From Rhodothermales bacterium (GTDB taxonomy: Bacteria; Bacteroidota; Rhodothermia; Rhodothermales; UBA10348): a DNA stretch of 34,058 bases. A program made the position numbers and the translations under genes. The notes beneath the pieces are model-generated. The model did not search any database. It saw only the letters and a program-made list of their open reading frames with translations, and was not told the origin of the DNA. Of the stretch, positions 24,295-34,016 are shown piece after piece. The first letter of the stretch is position 1; the number at the start of each line of letters is the position of its first letter. The stretch spans positions 1 to 34,058 of the forward strand of contig JANJTM010000031.1 of NCBI GenBank assembly GCA_024711125.1. Reading direction: 5' to 3'.

Positions 24295-25476
24295 TCAGCG
24301 CACCGCGATCACATCCGGGTTCCCGTCCGGGTCGCCGCTGACCGTGCCGCCATTGCGCGGCGAGCCGAGAAGGAGCAGTCCCGCCACGTGCGGAGTCGCC
24401 ATGGACGTGCCGCTGATCGTGTTGTAGCCGCCGTCCTTCCACGTGGACTTGATGGAGACGCCCGGCCCTGCCCAGTCGATCGGCGGATTTCCGTAGTTGG
24501 AGAAGGAAGCCCAGGTGTCGCCGTTCGCGAAGGCAGAAACCGTCACGATGTTGGTCCCGTTCGCCGACGCGGGTGACTTGGTCGTCGCGCTCGTGCTCTC
24601 GTTGCCCGCGGCCAGAGCGAACTTCACCCGGGCCGAAGCGGCCACGACCGCGTCGTTCAGGGCCTGCGAGAACGAGCCGCCGAGGCTCATGTTGGCGACG
24701 TCGCCTGCGGCGCCATTGGCCCCGACGTAGTCGATGCCCGCGATGACTCCCGAGTACGAGCCGCTGCCGCGCCGGTCCAGTACGCGAACGGAGACGACGG
24801 TCGCCCCCGGGGCGACGCCCACGACACCGATGGTATTGTCGACGGCGGCCACCGTGCCCGCCACGTGCGTGCCGTGCCCGTTCTGGTCATCCGGGGTACT
24901 GCTTCCGCCGAGGAACGTGCGGCTCCTGGCCACGTCCACGTTCAGGTCGGGGTGGTCGAGGTCGATACCGGAGTCGATGATCCAGGCCGTGCCGCCCGAG
25001 GCCTGGCCGCTGCCGCCACCGACGCGGGTGATGCCCCACGGGATTTCCTGGACGGTTGATCCGCCTCCGCCTCCGGGCTTCCGTGCTTCGGCCTCGACGT
25101 CCCCGCCGCCGAACGCGGAAATCGGGGGCAACGAGATCATCCGGTCCGGCTCGATGTACGCGACACGCGGGTCGTTGCGCAGGCTCTTGAGGGTCGTTCC
25201 GTCCAACGCGCCGGCAAATCCGGCAATCGTGGATCCGTAGCGGAGGTCCGGGGTCGCGGCGTGTTCGGTCACGACCTGGTCCACGACCTGCAGGGCAGAC
25301 TTTCCGGCGACGGCGGCCGGATCCAGCACGACGATGTAGCGGCCCGGGATGATCGTGCCGGACTCGACCGCGCGCGCGCCGGGCGTGTCATCGGGGGTGA
25401 CGGCGGCCTGGTCGCAGGCCGAGAGGAAGAGCGCTGCCGAGACGGCAAGGAGCGCTCCGCGAACGAGGTGCTTCAT
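24295..25476 (-). CDS. Subtilisin-family (S8) protease, predicted lipoprotein
   Basis: 393 aa. The signal peptide ends in a lipobox (FLSAC, acylated C21), so the mature enzyme should be anchored to a membrane. A propeptide/I9-inhibitor-like domain spans about 43-112 ('GRYIVVLD', 'DPRVAYIEPD'), followed by a Gly-rich linker (134-140). The S8 catalytic set is complete: D168 (IIDSGID), H201 (NGHGTHVAG), oxyanion N292 (AAGNES) and S358 (SGTSMATPH). The short tail ends 'GDPDGNPDVIAVR' with no sorting domain. It is paralogous to the next upstream gene, with a 133-nt gap holding a terminator-like hairpin, so each may be its own transcription unit. Substrate unknown; roles in nutrient acquisition or processing of exported proteins are both possible. 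Confidence 0.95.
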   Translation of the reverse strand: MKHLVRGALLAVSAALFLSACDQAAVTPDDTPGARAVESGTIIPGRYIVVLDPAAVAGKSALQVVDQVVTEHAATPDLRYGSTIAGFAGALDGTTLKSLRNDPRVAYIEPDRMISLPPISAFGGGDVEAEARKPGGGGGSTVQEIPWGITRVGGGSGQASGGTAWIIDSGIDLDHPDLNVDVARSRTFLGGSSTPDDQNGHGTHVAGTVAAVDNTIGVVGVAPGATVVSVRVLDRRGSGSYSGVIAGIDYVGANGAAGDVANMSLGGSFSQALNDAVVAASARVKFALAAGNESTSATTKSPASANGTNIVTVSAFANGDTWASFSNYGNPPIDWAGPGVSIKSTWKDGGYNTISGTSMATPHVAGLLLLGSPRNGGTVSGDPDGNPDVIAVR

Positions 25477-25559
25477 GGTGCGGAAGTTCGGGGTGAGACG
25501 AGCGAGGGGCGATGCGGGATGTAAGGGAAATCCCGGCAGAGATGCAACAGGTCAGCCGG

Positions 25560-25586
25560 CCGGGCGGTCTGCGAACGACCACCCGG
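25560..25586 (-). terminator. Hairpin after the second subtilisin-like protease gene
   Basis: CCGGGCGGTC (25560-25569) and GACCACCCGG (25577-25586) form a 10-bp stem with one mismatched pair and a 7-nt loop, 24 nt after the stop at 25610. There is no clear T-run. Confidence 0.5.
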
Positions 25587-25609
25587 CGCAGAAGCCCCCC
25601 GGCGCCCGA

Positions 25610-26794
25610 TCAATGCACCACGATCGGATCCGGCATGCCGTCCGGATCTCCGGTCACGTAGCCGTCCAGGTTGAGGCCGCCGATCAGGATCAGACCGGCA
25701 ACGTGCGGCGCCGCCATCGACGTACCGTTGAGAATCGCGTACCGGCCTCCCTTGTACGTGGACCGGATACGTACGCCCGGGGCGGACACGTCGACCGGCG
25801 GATTCCCGAAATTCGAGAACCACGCCAGTACGTCGCCCTCGGCGAACGCAGAGACCGTATAGATGCCCTCGCCGTTTGCGCTGGCCGGCGAGTACTTCGC
25901 GGCATCCCGGGCACTGTTGCCCGCCGCGAGGGTGAATCGCACGAGGTTGGACGCCGCGGCCTTCACGGCCTGGTTGACCGCCCGGCTCCTCCCGCCCCCG
26001 AGACTCATGTTGGCGACGTCTCCCGGCGCTGCGTTGGCGGCTACGTAATTGACGCCGGCGATCACTCCCGAATTCGTGCCCCACCCACTCTTGTCCAACA
26101 CCCGCACCGACACCACGGGAGCGCCGGCGGCGACTCCGATGACCCCGCCCTTGTCGTCGATGGCCGCGATCGTGCCGGCGACGTGGGTGCCGTGGCCGTT
26201 CTGGTCGTCCGGGTTGGATGCCTGGCGTCCGGTGAGGAAGGAACGACTCCGCGCGACGTCGACGTTGAGGTCCGGATGATCCAGGTCGATGCCGGAGTCC
26301 AGGACCCACGCGCGGTTCGATCCGGTATACACGACACCGCCGCCGACCCTTTCGACACCCCAGGGAGTCTTCTGGATCGCCGCCGCCGCCGGATCCTCGA
26401 CGCCGTACGGCCCGCCTTCGCCCGTGCCGATGGTGTCGGCGCGGATCGGTTCGAGGCCGACGATTCCGTCGGGTTCGACGTAATCGACGCGGGGATCGGC
26501 CTCGAGATCGGCCACTGCGGCCGCCGTCAGTCGTGCTGCAAAACCCGCGAGCGCCGCGTCGTAACGGAAGATCGGGGTGACCCCATGTTCGTCGATGACC
26601 GTTTCGACGACCTCCAGCCGGGTCTTTCCGGCCAGTTCGGATTCGTCCAGGACGACGATGAAACGGTCCCGGACGTCGGGCGGCGCGTACGCTTCGTCGG
26701 CGGCGTCGTAGGCCGACGGGGCCGGCGTCGTGTCACAGGCGGAAACCAGGAGCGCCGAGACGAGCAGGGCGAAGGGGAAGCGGAGCGTCGTCAT
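25610..26794 (-). CDS. Subtilisin-family (S8) protease, predicted lipoprotein (paralog)
   Basis: 394 aa from ATG 26794; an in-frame ATG at 26803 would add three residues. Signal peptide and lipobox LVSAC give an acylated Cys. The I9-like prodomain ('[22 protein letters not shown]', '[12 protein letters not shown]') precedes an S8 catalytic domain with '[12 protein letters not shown]', '[11 protein letters not shown]', 'LAAGNSARD' and '[12 protein letters not shown]', so Asp, His, Asn and Ser are all present. The protein aligns with the downstream protease along its whole length, including the tail 'TGDPDG.PD.I.V', which indicates tandem duplication. It is transcribed divergently from the ECF sigma factor gene; shared regulation is possible but not shown. 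Confidence 0.95.
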   Translation of the reverse strand: MTTLRFPFALLVSALLVSACDTTPAPSAYDAADEAYAPPDVRDRFIVVLDESELAGKTRLEVVETVIDEHGVTPIFRYDAALAGFAARLTAAAVADLEADPRVDYVEPDGIVGLEPIRADTIGTGEGGPYGVEDPAAAAIQKTPWGVERVGGGVVYTGSNRAWVLDSGIDLDHPDLNVDVARSRSFLTGRQASNPDDQNGHGTHVAGTIAAIDDKGGVIGVAAGAPVVSVRVLDKSGWGTNSGVIAGVNYVAANAAPGDVANMSLGGGRSRAVNQAVKAAASNLVRFTLAAGNSARDAAKYSPASANGEGIYTVSAFAEGDVLAWFSNFGNPPVDVSAPGVRIRSTYKGGRYAILNGTSMAAPHVAGLILIGGLNLDGYVTGDPDGMPDPIVVH

Positions 26795-26998
26795 CCCGAG
26801 CATATGCGTTCGTTGGGTTCGGAAAAGGGATTATGGGGGTCGTTCCGTAGCATCTGCGGGCGAGGGACCGCCCCGATCCCGCATCATGACATGGTACGAC
26901 GCGGACGGTAGCGGCGCGAGGGCCGGCAGGCAGACTCCCTTCGGTTTCGACCGTGTGCCGTCCCTGTGGAGCATTCCCGCGCCCACGTGAGAATTCAA

Positions 26999-27004
26999 TA
27001 TCTT
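26999..27004 (+). promoter_or_regulatory. Possible -10/-7 hexamer TATCTT before the sigma factor gene
   Basis: TATCTT followed by AA lies in an A/T-rich patch (26990-27006), 27 nt before the ATG at 27031. The match to TAnnTTTG is partial and no clear upstream box is seen. The remaining 26795-26985 stretch between the divergent genes shows no gene. Confidence 0.22.
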
Positions 27005-27030
27005 AACGGGTCTCTGCACCGCCGCAAGGC

Positions 27031-27639
27031 ATGTCCCGACCCGACGATACCGCACCCTCCGCCTCCAGCGAGCAGGACCGCCTGCTCGTCGAGGCGGCGC
27101 TGGCGGGTCGCCAGTCGGCGTACCAGGAGATCGTGGACAAGTACCGGGGGGCATTGACCCGGCACATCCAGCGCATGGTGCGTGCCACGGACGAAATCGA
27201 CGACCTCGTCCAGGAGTGTTTCATCAAGGCGTTCTCGGCCCTCGACTCCTACTCGACCGACTACGCCTTCTCCACGTGGCTGTACAAGATCGCCACGAAC
27301 CACACGATCGATTTCCTGCGGCGCAAGCGGCTGGCAACGTTTTCGATCGACCGTCCGATCCAGACGAAGGACGGTGAGGTCGATTACGAACTTCCGGACA
27401 CCACCTATCGCCCCGATCGTCACATCGTCGAGGACCAGCGCAAGGAGCTGATCCAGGCCGCGATCGACTCCCTGCCCGAGAAGTACCACCGCGTGATCGT
27501 CATGCGGCACCAGCAGGAGAAGTCCTACGAGGAGATCGCGGCCGAACTCGACCTGCCGCTGGGTACGGTGAAGGCGCACATCTTCCGCGCGCGCGCGCTC
27601 CTCTACAAGTACCTGAAGGACAAGCGCGAGACGCTCTGA
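27031..27639 (+). CDS. ECF-type RNA polymerase sigma factor
   Basis: 202 aa. Region 2 covers about 35-105, with 'RMVRATDEIDDLVQECFIKAFSALD' (core binding) and 'YAFSTWLYKIATNHTIDFLRRKR' (-10 recognition). A linker with 'DYELPDTTYRPD' follows, then region 4 with a helix-turn-helix ('SLPEKYHRVIVMRHQQEKSYEEIAAELDLPLGTVKAHIFRARALLYKYL', about 148-196). Regions 1.1 and 3 of housekeeping sigma factors are absent, as expected for an ECF sigma. No anti-sigma factor gene is adjacent; purB follows after 13 nt. It may be constitutive, controlled by a distant anti-sigma factor, or regulated at transcription. The regulon is unknown. Confidence 0.94.
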   Translation: MSRPDDTAPSASSEQDRLLVEAALAGRQSAYQEIVDKYRGALTRHIQRMVRATDEIDDLVQECFIKAFSALDSYSTDYAFSTWLYKIATNHTIDFLRRKRLATFSIDRPIQTKDGEVDYELPDTTYRPDRHIVEDQRKELIQAAIDSLPEKYHRVIVMRHQQEKSYEEIAAELDLPLGTVKAHIFRARALLYKYLKDKRETL

Positions 27640-27652
27640 CCCGGTCAAGACC

Positions 27653-28948
27653 ATGATCGATCGCTATACCCGGCCCGAAATGGCGGCGCTCTGGAGCGAG
27701 GAGGGCCAGTTCCGGGCCTGGCTCGAGGTGGAACTGGCAGCCTGCGCCGCCTGGAGCGAGCTGGGTGTGATTCCGAAGGAAGACGTCGACACGTTGTACG
27801 AGCGCGCGTCGTTCGACGTGCGCCGCATCCACGAGATCGAGGAGAGCACCCGGCACGACGTCGTGGCCTTCACCCGCGCGGTCTCGGAGACGCTGGGGGA
27901 GGAGCGCAAGTGGGTACACTACGGACTGACGTCGTCCGACGTCGTGGATACCGCCTGGTCGCTCCGGCTCGCAAGGGCCAACGCCCTCATCCGCGAGCGG
28001 ATGGAGGCGCTGATGGCCGTGCTGGAGCGCCGGGCCCGCGAACACCGCATGACGCTCATGATGGGCCGGACCCACGGAGTGCACGCGGAACCCACGACGT
28101 TCGGGCTCAAGCTCGCCCTGTACCACGCCGAGATGGCTCGCAACGTGGCGCGTTTCGACGCGGCCGCCGAGGGTGTGCGGGTCGGAAAGATCTCGGGGGC
28201 GGTCGGAACGTTTGCCCATCTTCCGACCGACGTCGAGCGCATCGCGTGCGAGCGGCTCGGCCTCGTTCCGGCGCCCATCTCCACGCAGGTCCTCCAGCGC
28301 GACCGGCACGCGCACTACGTCGGCGTGCTCGCCCTCGTCGGCGCGACGCTCGAGAAGATCGCGGTCGAGATCCGCGGGCTCCAGAAGAGCGAAGTGCGCG
28401 AGGTGGAGGAGGCCTTCGGCAAGGGGCAGAAAGGCTCCTCGGCGATGCCCCACAAGCGCAACCCGGTGTCGAGCGAGAATGTCACCGGATGCGCGCGCCT
28501 CCTGCGCGGCTACATGGTGGCGGCCTACGAGAACGTGGCGCTCTGGCACGAGCGCGACATCTCGCATTCCTCGGTCGAGCGGGTCATCCTGCCCGACGCG
28601 ACCACCGTGCTGCACTACGCGCTCGACCGGATGACCCGCATCCTGGACCAGCTCGTCGTCTACCCGGAGACCATGCGGCGCAACATGCAGCGCACGTACG
28701 GGCTCTACAACAGCCAGCGCCTGCTCAACAAGCTGATCGCCAAGGGACTGGCGCGGGAAGACGCGTACGACCGGGTCCAGCCGCGCGCCATGCAGGCGTG
28801 GGAAGAGCAACGTTCGTTCCGCGACATCGTGGCTTCGGCGCCCGAACTTCGCGAATATCTCTCGGAGGAGGATATCGACGACGCGTTCGACGACGCATTC
28901 CACGTACGCCGCGTCGACGAGATCTTCCGCCGCGTAGGGCTCGACTGA
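27653..28948 (+). CDS. purB: Adenylosuccinate lyase
   Basis: 431 aa, the usual size. It cleaves SAICAR to AICAR plus fumarate, and adenylosuccinate to AMP plus fumarate, in purine synthesis. The fumarase/ASL-superfamily signature GSSAMPHKRNP is at 261-271 and carries the catalytic Ser. The catalytic His lies in 'GRTHGVHAEPTTFG' (H141), 'HYGLTSSDVVDT' (89-100) forms part of the substrate site, and 'WHERDISHSSVER' completes the active site. It follows the ECF sigma gene after 13 nt, probably on the same transcript. Its stop is only 5 nt from the stop of convergent folA. Confidence 0.97.
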   Translation: MIDRYTRPEMAALWSEEGQFRAWLEVELAACAAWSELGVIPKEDVDTLYERASFDVRRIHEIEESTRHDVVAFTRAVSETLGEERKWVHYGLTSSDVVDTAWSLRLARANALIRERMEALMAVLERRAREHRMTLMMGRTHGVHAEPTTFGLKLALYHAEMARNVARFDAAAEGVRVGKISGAVGTFAHLPTDVERIACERLGLVPAPISTQVLQRDRHAHYVGVLALVGATLEKIAVEIRGLQKSEVREVEEAFGKGQKGSSAMPHKRNPVSSENVTGCARLLRGYMVAAYENVALWHERDISHSSVERVILPDATTVLHYALDRMTRILDQLVVYPETMRRNMQRTYGLYNSQRLLNKLIAKGLAREDAYDRVQPRAMQAWEEQRSFRDIVASAPELREYLSEEDIDDAFDDAFHVRRVDEIFRRVGLD

Positions 28949-28953
28949 GGCGG

Positions 28954-29457
28954 TCAGACGCCCGTGCGCCGGACGTACGTGTTGAACCGGAAGCCCCGGC
29001 GCACGTCTTCGACCGCGAGTTCGTACACCGTGCCCACCAGGTGCTCCCATGGCGGGAAGAACACGTCCCCTTCGGGGGCGCCGTCCACGAGGGTAAGTTC
29101 CAGGCGGTCCACGATCGGCAGGAAATGTGCGTAAATCGATGCGCCTCCGCCGATGAAGACCCGTTCCGCGTCCCCGACCGCCGCAAGCGCCTCTTCGATC
29201 GACAGGTAGACCTCGGCGAGATGGGCCCCCGGGAAATCACGGTGCGTGGAGACGACGACGTTCCGACGACCCGCCAGCGGCCCCCCGAACTGGTGCACAA
29301 GGGACTCGAACGTCCGTCGCCCCATGACCAGGGGATGACCGAGCGTCAGGGACTTGAACCGCCGAAGGTCTTCCGGAAGACGCCAGGGCAGGTCGAGACC
29401 CTTCCCGATGACGCGGTTTTCGGCGCCGACGGCGGCAATGAGGACCAGTTCATGCAT
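28954..29457 (-). CDS. folA: Dihydrofolate reductase
   Basis: 167 aa. It reduces dihydrofolate to tetrahydrofolate with NADPH. Visible signatures are 'LIAAVGAENRVIGKGLDLPWRLPEDLRRFK' (substrate-site loop, with the acidic residue D/E of PWRLPED in the usual place), 'HPLVMGRRTFES' (NADPH binding), 'RRNVVVSTHRDF' and 'VFIGGGASIYAHFL'. It lies 13 nt downstream of thymidylate synthase on the same strand, the classic pairing: ThyA produces dihydrofolate, which FolA recycles. The start at 29457 fits the usual N-terminus. It is convergent with purB, with almost no intergenic space. Confidence 0.97.
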   Translation of the reverse strand: MHELVLIAAVGAENRVIGKGLDLPWRLPEDLRRFKSLTLGHPLVMGRRTFESLVHQFGGPLAGRRNVVVSTHRDFPGAHLAEVYLSIEEALAAVGDAERVFIGGGASIYAHFLPIVDRLELTLVDGAPEGDVFFPPWEHLVGTVYELAVEDVRRGFRFNTYVRRTGV

Positions 29458-29470
29458 GGGATCGGTCTCG

Positions 29471-30265
29471 TCAGACCGCGACCGGCGCCTTGATGGCCGG
29501 GTGCGCGACGTAATCGACGAGTTCGAAATCCTCGTACTCGTACTCGAAGATCGAGGGCGGACGGCGCTTCAGCACGAGCCGGGGCAGCGGGAACGGCTCG
29601 CGGGCGAGCTGCTCGTCCACCTGGTCGAGGTGGTTGAGGTACAGGTGCGCGTCCCCGATCGTGTAGACCAGTTCGCCGACCTCGAGATCGCACTGCTGCG
29701 CGACCATGTGGGTCAGGAGCGCATACTCGGCGATGTTGAACGGCGCGCCCAGGAAAAGGTCGTTCGAGCGCACGTACAGCTGGCACGACAGCCGGCCCGC
29801 CCCCACGTAGAACTGGAAGAACATGTGGCAGGGCGGAAGGGCCATGCGGTCGACCTCGCCCGGGTTCCACGCCATCACGAGATGCCGGCGCGAGTCGGGT
29901 TTCGTGCGGATCTGGTCGACGAGCTGGGCGACCTGGTTCACCTGCCGCCCGTCCGGGGCGTCCCAGGCCACCCACTGCTTGCCGTAGACGGGTCCAAGGT
30001 TTCCGTCGGCGTCGGCCCAGGCGTCCCAGATGCGCACGCCGCGCTCCTGGAGCCAGCGCACGTTCGTGCCGCCCCGGAGGAACCACAGCATCTCGACCGC
30101 GAGCCCCTTGAAGAACACCTTCTTGGTGGTCACGAGCGGAAACCCCTCGGCCAGGTCGAACCGCAACTGGTACCCGAACACGCTGAGCGTGCCGGTGCCC
30201 GTGCGGTCCTCCTTGCGCAGCCCGTTCTCGCGGACGTGGCGGAGCAGGTCGAGGTAAGCGCGCAT
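29471..30265 (-). CDS. thyA: Thymidylate synthase
   Basis: 264 aa, the same length as the E. coli enzyme. It methylates dUMP to dTMP using methylenetetrahydrofolate. The catalytic Cys is C146 in '[12 protein letters not shown]', and the phosphate-binding Arg pair lies in '[12 protein letters not shown]' (135-144). Other hallmarks are '[12 protein letters not shown]', '[25 protein letters not shown]', 'GPVYGKQW', '[12 protein letters not shown]' and '[11 protein letters not shown]'. Upstream, on the minus strand, a hairpin and a TATCTTTC element lie in the 5' leader. The gene is followed by folA after 13 nt. Confidence 0.98.
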   Translation of the reverse strand: MRAYLDLLRHVRENGLRKEDRTGTGTLSVFGYQLRFDLAEGFPLVTTKKVFFKGLAVEMLWFLRGGTNVRWLQERGVRIWDAWADADGNLGPVYGKQWVAWDAPDGRQVNQVAQLVDQIRTKPDSRRHLVMAWNPGEVDRMALPPCHMFFQFYVGAGRLSCQLYVRSNDLFLGAPFNIAEYALLTHMVAQQCDLEVGELVYTIGDAHLYLNHLDQVDEQLAREPFPLPRLVLKRRPPSIFEYEYEDFELVDYVAHPAIKAPVAV

Positions 30266-30308
30266 GGCCGGATCTTCTGCGGGGTCGTGGGGTTGCCGAC
30301 GGCTCGAG

Positions 30309-30338
30309 GCGCCCGTCCGGGCGCACGGCAGAAAGATA
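30309..30338 (-). promoter_or_regulatory. thyA leader: hairpin and possible -10/-7 element
   Basis: On the minus strand TATCTTTC (plus 30331-30338) matches seven of eight positions of the TAnnTTTG pattern, counting the two free positions, and lies 66 nt before the thyA ATG. A CTGACT 18 nt further upstream could be a -35 box. Between this and the gene, GCGCCCG (30309-30315) and CGGGCGC (30318-30324) form an inverted repeat that could fold in the leader RNA. Confidence 0.3.
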
Positions 30339-30418
30339 GTCCGTTCGCCATGCTCCAGTCAGGCAGCGGCTCCAGGAAGATGGAGCCGAACCTCCACCAG
30401 GCCCAGGGGATCAACCAC

Positions 30419-30640
30419 ATGAACCGCGTGCTCGCCTACGCGCGCTTCGTCACCGAGAACGGCAGGGCCACCGTGCACCTGACCGGCGAGGACTGGAGCG
30501 TGGTGGCCGATACGCTCTTCCACATGGAGACGCCCCGCGAACTCGTGCCCGAGGCAATCACCGCATGGCGCCTGGTGCCGGGCGAACGGGCGATGGAGCT
30601 GACCACGGCCGACGCGGTGATCCGCGTCGAGCCTTTCTGA
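30419..30640 (+). CDS. Small conserved-looking protein of unknown function
   Basis: 73 aa from ATG 30419, chosen because AGGGGA lies about 8 nt upstream. Longer in-frame starts at 30350 (97 aa) and 30380 are possible. The sequence (MNRVLAYARFVTENGRA...VIRVEPF) has no signal peptide, transmembrane segment, Cys or known motif. It is rich in Glu, Val, Thr and Arg, with an alternating pattern suggesting a small alpha/beta fold. It is divergent from thyA and convergent with apaG (10 nt between stops). Codon use is the same as in neighbouring genes (third-position G/C), which supports a real gene. I do not recognise the family. Confidence 0.6.
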   Translation: MNRVLAYARFVTENGRATVHLTGEDWSVVADTLFHMETPRELVPEAITAWRLVPGERAMELTTADAVIRVEPF

Positions 30641-30650
30641 AGCCCGGCGA

Positions 30651-31034
30651 TCAGTTCGCCGCCGCCCGCAGGTCGAACCGCGGGATGGTCACCTTGAACC
30701 GGCTGCCGGCGCTCCGCTCCATGAGGTAGGTGCCCTCCATGCTGCCTTCGAACGTCTCGATGATGCAGAAGGAGTTGTACTCGTGGAAGGCCCCCGGAGA
30801 GATCACCGGAGTCTGGCCGACGACGCCCTCGCCCTCCACCTCCTGCACGTGTCCGCGCGCGTCGCGGATATGCCAGTGGCGTCGCAGCAGCTGGACGTCG
30901 TCGCCGCCCCGGTTCTCGATGCGCACGAAATAGCCGAACACGAACCGGCGCGCAAGCACGTCCGACTGCCCGTCCAGGTAGACGGGCCTCACGGTTACGG
31001 CGATGTCCTCGGTGACGGCTACGTAGGGGACCAT
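30651..31034 (-). CDS. apaG: ApaG-family protein (Co2+/Mg2+ efflux-associated)
   Basis: 127 aa from ATG 31034, matching the usual ApaG length (about 125). Upstream in-frame starts at 31061 and 31184 would add a Pro/Gly-rich tail unlike the family. The fibronectin-III-like ApaG fold is clear from 'ITVTVRP'-type first strand (here IAVTVRPVYL), 'FVFGYFVRIENRG', 'VQLLRRHWHIRDA', 'VEGEGVVGQTPVISPG' and 'FEGSMEGTYLM'. Its molecular role is not settled; mutants in enterobacteria affect Co2+ resistance and Mg2+ efflux. It follows the BtpA-family gene by 79 nt on the same strand and may be co-transcribed. Confidence 0.95.
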   Translation of the reverse strand: MVPYVAVTEDIAVTVRPVYLDGQSDVLARRFVFGYFVRIENRGGDDVQLLRRHWHIRDARGHVQEVEGEGVVGQTPVISPGAFHEYNSFCIIETFEGSMEGTYLMERSAGSRFKVTIPRFDLRAAAN

Positions 31035-31113
31035 GGGTCGTTCGTTCGGAACGGGCGGCATACGCGGCGAGGGCTCTCCGGATCCGCCGGCGGCACCCGC
31101 CGGCCGGTCCGGC

Positions 31114-31935
31114 TCAGCCGCCGCTCCGCACCCGCGCGGCCGCCGCGACCACCCGTTCGACCCGTGATTCGCTGACCGGGGCATCCCAACGCCCGTTCTC
31201 CTTCATCGCGCTGCCGACGATGAACCCGTCGGCGAGCGGGGCGAGTTCGGCGAGGTTGTCCACGGTGATGCCGCTGCCGACGAGGACCGGCAATTCGGTC
31301 GCCCGGCGCACGGCCTCGAGATCGGCCGGCATCGGCGCAAGGCCCGTGTGCACGCCCGTCACGATGACGGCATCCGACCGGTTGAGCGCCATGCCGAGCG
31401 CGATGTCTCCGGCATCCAGGTCGCTCGTCCACGCGTGCGCTGCGTGTTTCTTGCGGATATCGGTGAAGACAGGGATGTGGTTCGCGCCGATCAGGTGGCG
31501 GTAGCGGATCACCTCGCCCGCCGAGGCCTCGGCGATGCCCTTGTCCGAGACGTGGGCATACGTCCAGCCTTCGGCCCGGACGAAATCGCAGTCGGCGGCG
31601 AGGGCCGCGGCAAGCGCCGTGCGGTTGCCCTGGAACAGGACATGAACCCCGACCGGGATGCGCCCCGCCTTGCGCTTGACGGCACGCGCCACGCGGGTCA
31701 TGAACGCGGCGACCTCCGGTCCCATCTGCCGCTCGTGCACGCACGGGAAATCGTGCATGTTCTCCACGATGATGCCATCCACGCCCGCCTGGACGTAGAC
31801 GTCGGCTTCGGCGATCGCGCGATCGACCGGGCTGTCGACACAGAGGAAACCCGGAACACCCGGGCTCGGACCCGTGTGGATCACGCCGATGACCGGCCGG
31901 GGCCTGGGGAAGAGGTCGCCGAACGAACGCTGCAT
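31114..31935 (-). CDS. BtpA/SgcQ-family TIM-barrel protein
   Basis: 273 aa. The pattern 'VIGVIHTGPSPGVPG' near the N-terminus, 'VDGIIVENMHDFPC', 'AGRIPVGVHVLFQGNRTALAAA', 'DFVRAEGWTYAHVSDKG', 'HIPVFTDIRKKHAAHA', 'DAVIVTGVHTG' and 'LPVLVGSGITVDNLAELAPLADGFIVGSAMK' is that of the BtpA family, a phosphate-binding TIM-barrel group. BtpA itself was linked to photosystem I stability in cyanobacteria. Relatives such as SgcQ occur in sugar operons, and the enzymatic activity is not established. The final 'GSGIT' and 'GSAMK' loops suggest binding of a phosphorylated ligand. It is divergent from the 2-oxoacid oxidoreductase gene across 196 nt and upstream of apaG. Confidence 0.9.
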   Translation of the reverse strand: MQRSFGDLFPRPRPVIGVIHTGPSPGVPGFLCVDSPVDRAIAEADVYVQAGVDGIIVENMHDFPCVHERQMGPEVAAFMTRVARAVKRKAGRIPVGVHVLFQGNRTALAAALAADCDFVRAEGWTYAHVSDKGIAEASAGEVIRYRHLIGANHIPVFTDIRKKHAAHAWTSDLDAGDIALGMALNRSDAVIVTGVHTGLAPMPADLEAVRRATELPVLVGSGITVDNLAELAPLADGFIVGSAMKENGRWDAPVSESRVERVVAAAARVRSGG

Positions 31936-32061
31936 GGAACTCCGGGCTTCGGGACGAGGGCGCTTAGTCCGATGCCCCGTGCATGTTCCGGACCGCCGTT
32001 CGCACCGGCTTCCGGAATCCGCTATCATCCGGCCGCGTTCACAGGGACGCTCCCGTGACGG

Positions 32062-32069
32062 TATTTTGC
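32062..32069 (+). promoter_or_regulatory. Possible -7-like element upstream of the 2-oxoacid oxidoreductase gene
   Basis: TATTTTGC lies in the 196-nt gap (31936-32131) between the divergent btpA-family and oxidoreductase genes, 62 nt before the ATG at 32132. It is the only A/T-rich patch of this type there. No matching upstream box is seen. Confidence 0.2.
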
Positions 32070-32131
32070 CCTGCGGATGCAGGCAATTCCCCGCGGTACC
32101 CCTGCCAAGAGAAGCAGAGATCCCCTTTCCC

Positions 32132-33997
<1,866 letters not shown>

Positions 33998-34016
33998 ACC
34001 CCTTCGACCGACGACC

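Noticed and set aside
30309-30324. A riboswitch in the thyA leader
   Set aside because: Only a short 6-7 bp inverted repeat is seen, with no larger conserved fold; it is listed as a simple leader hairpin.
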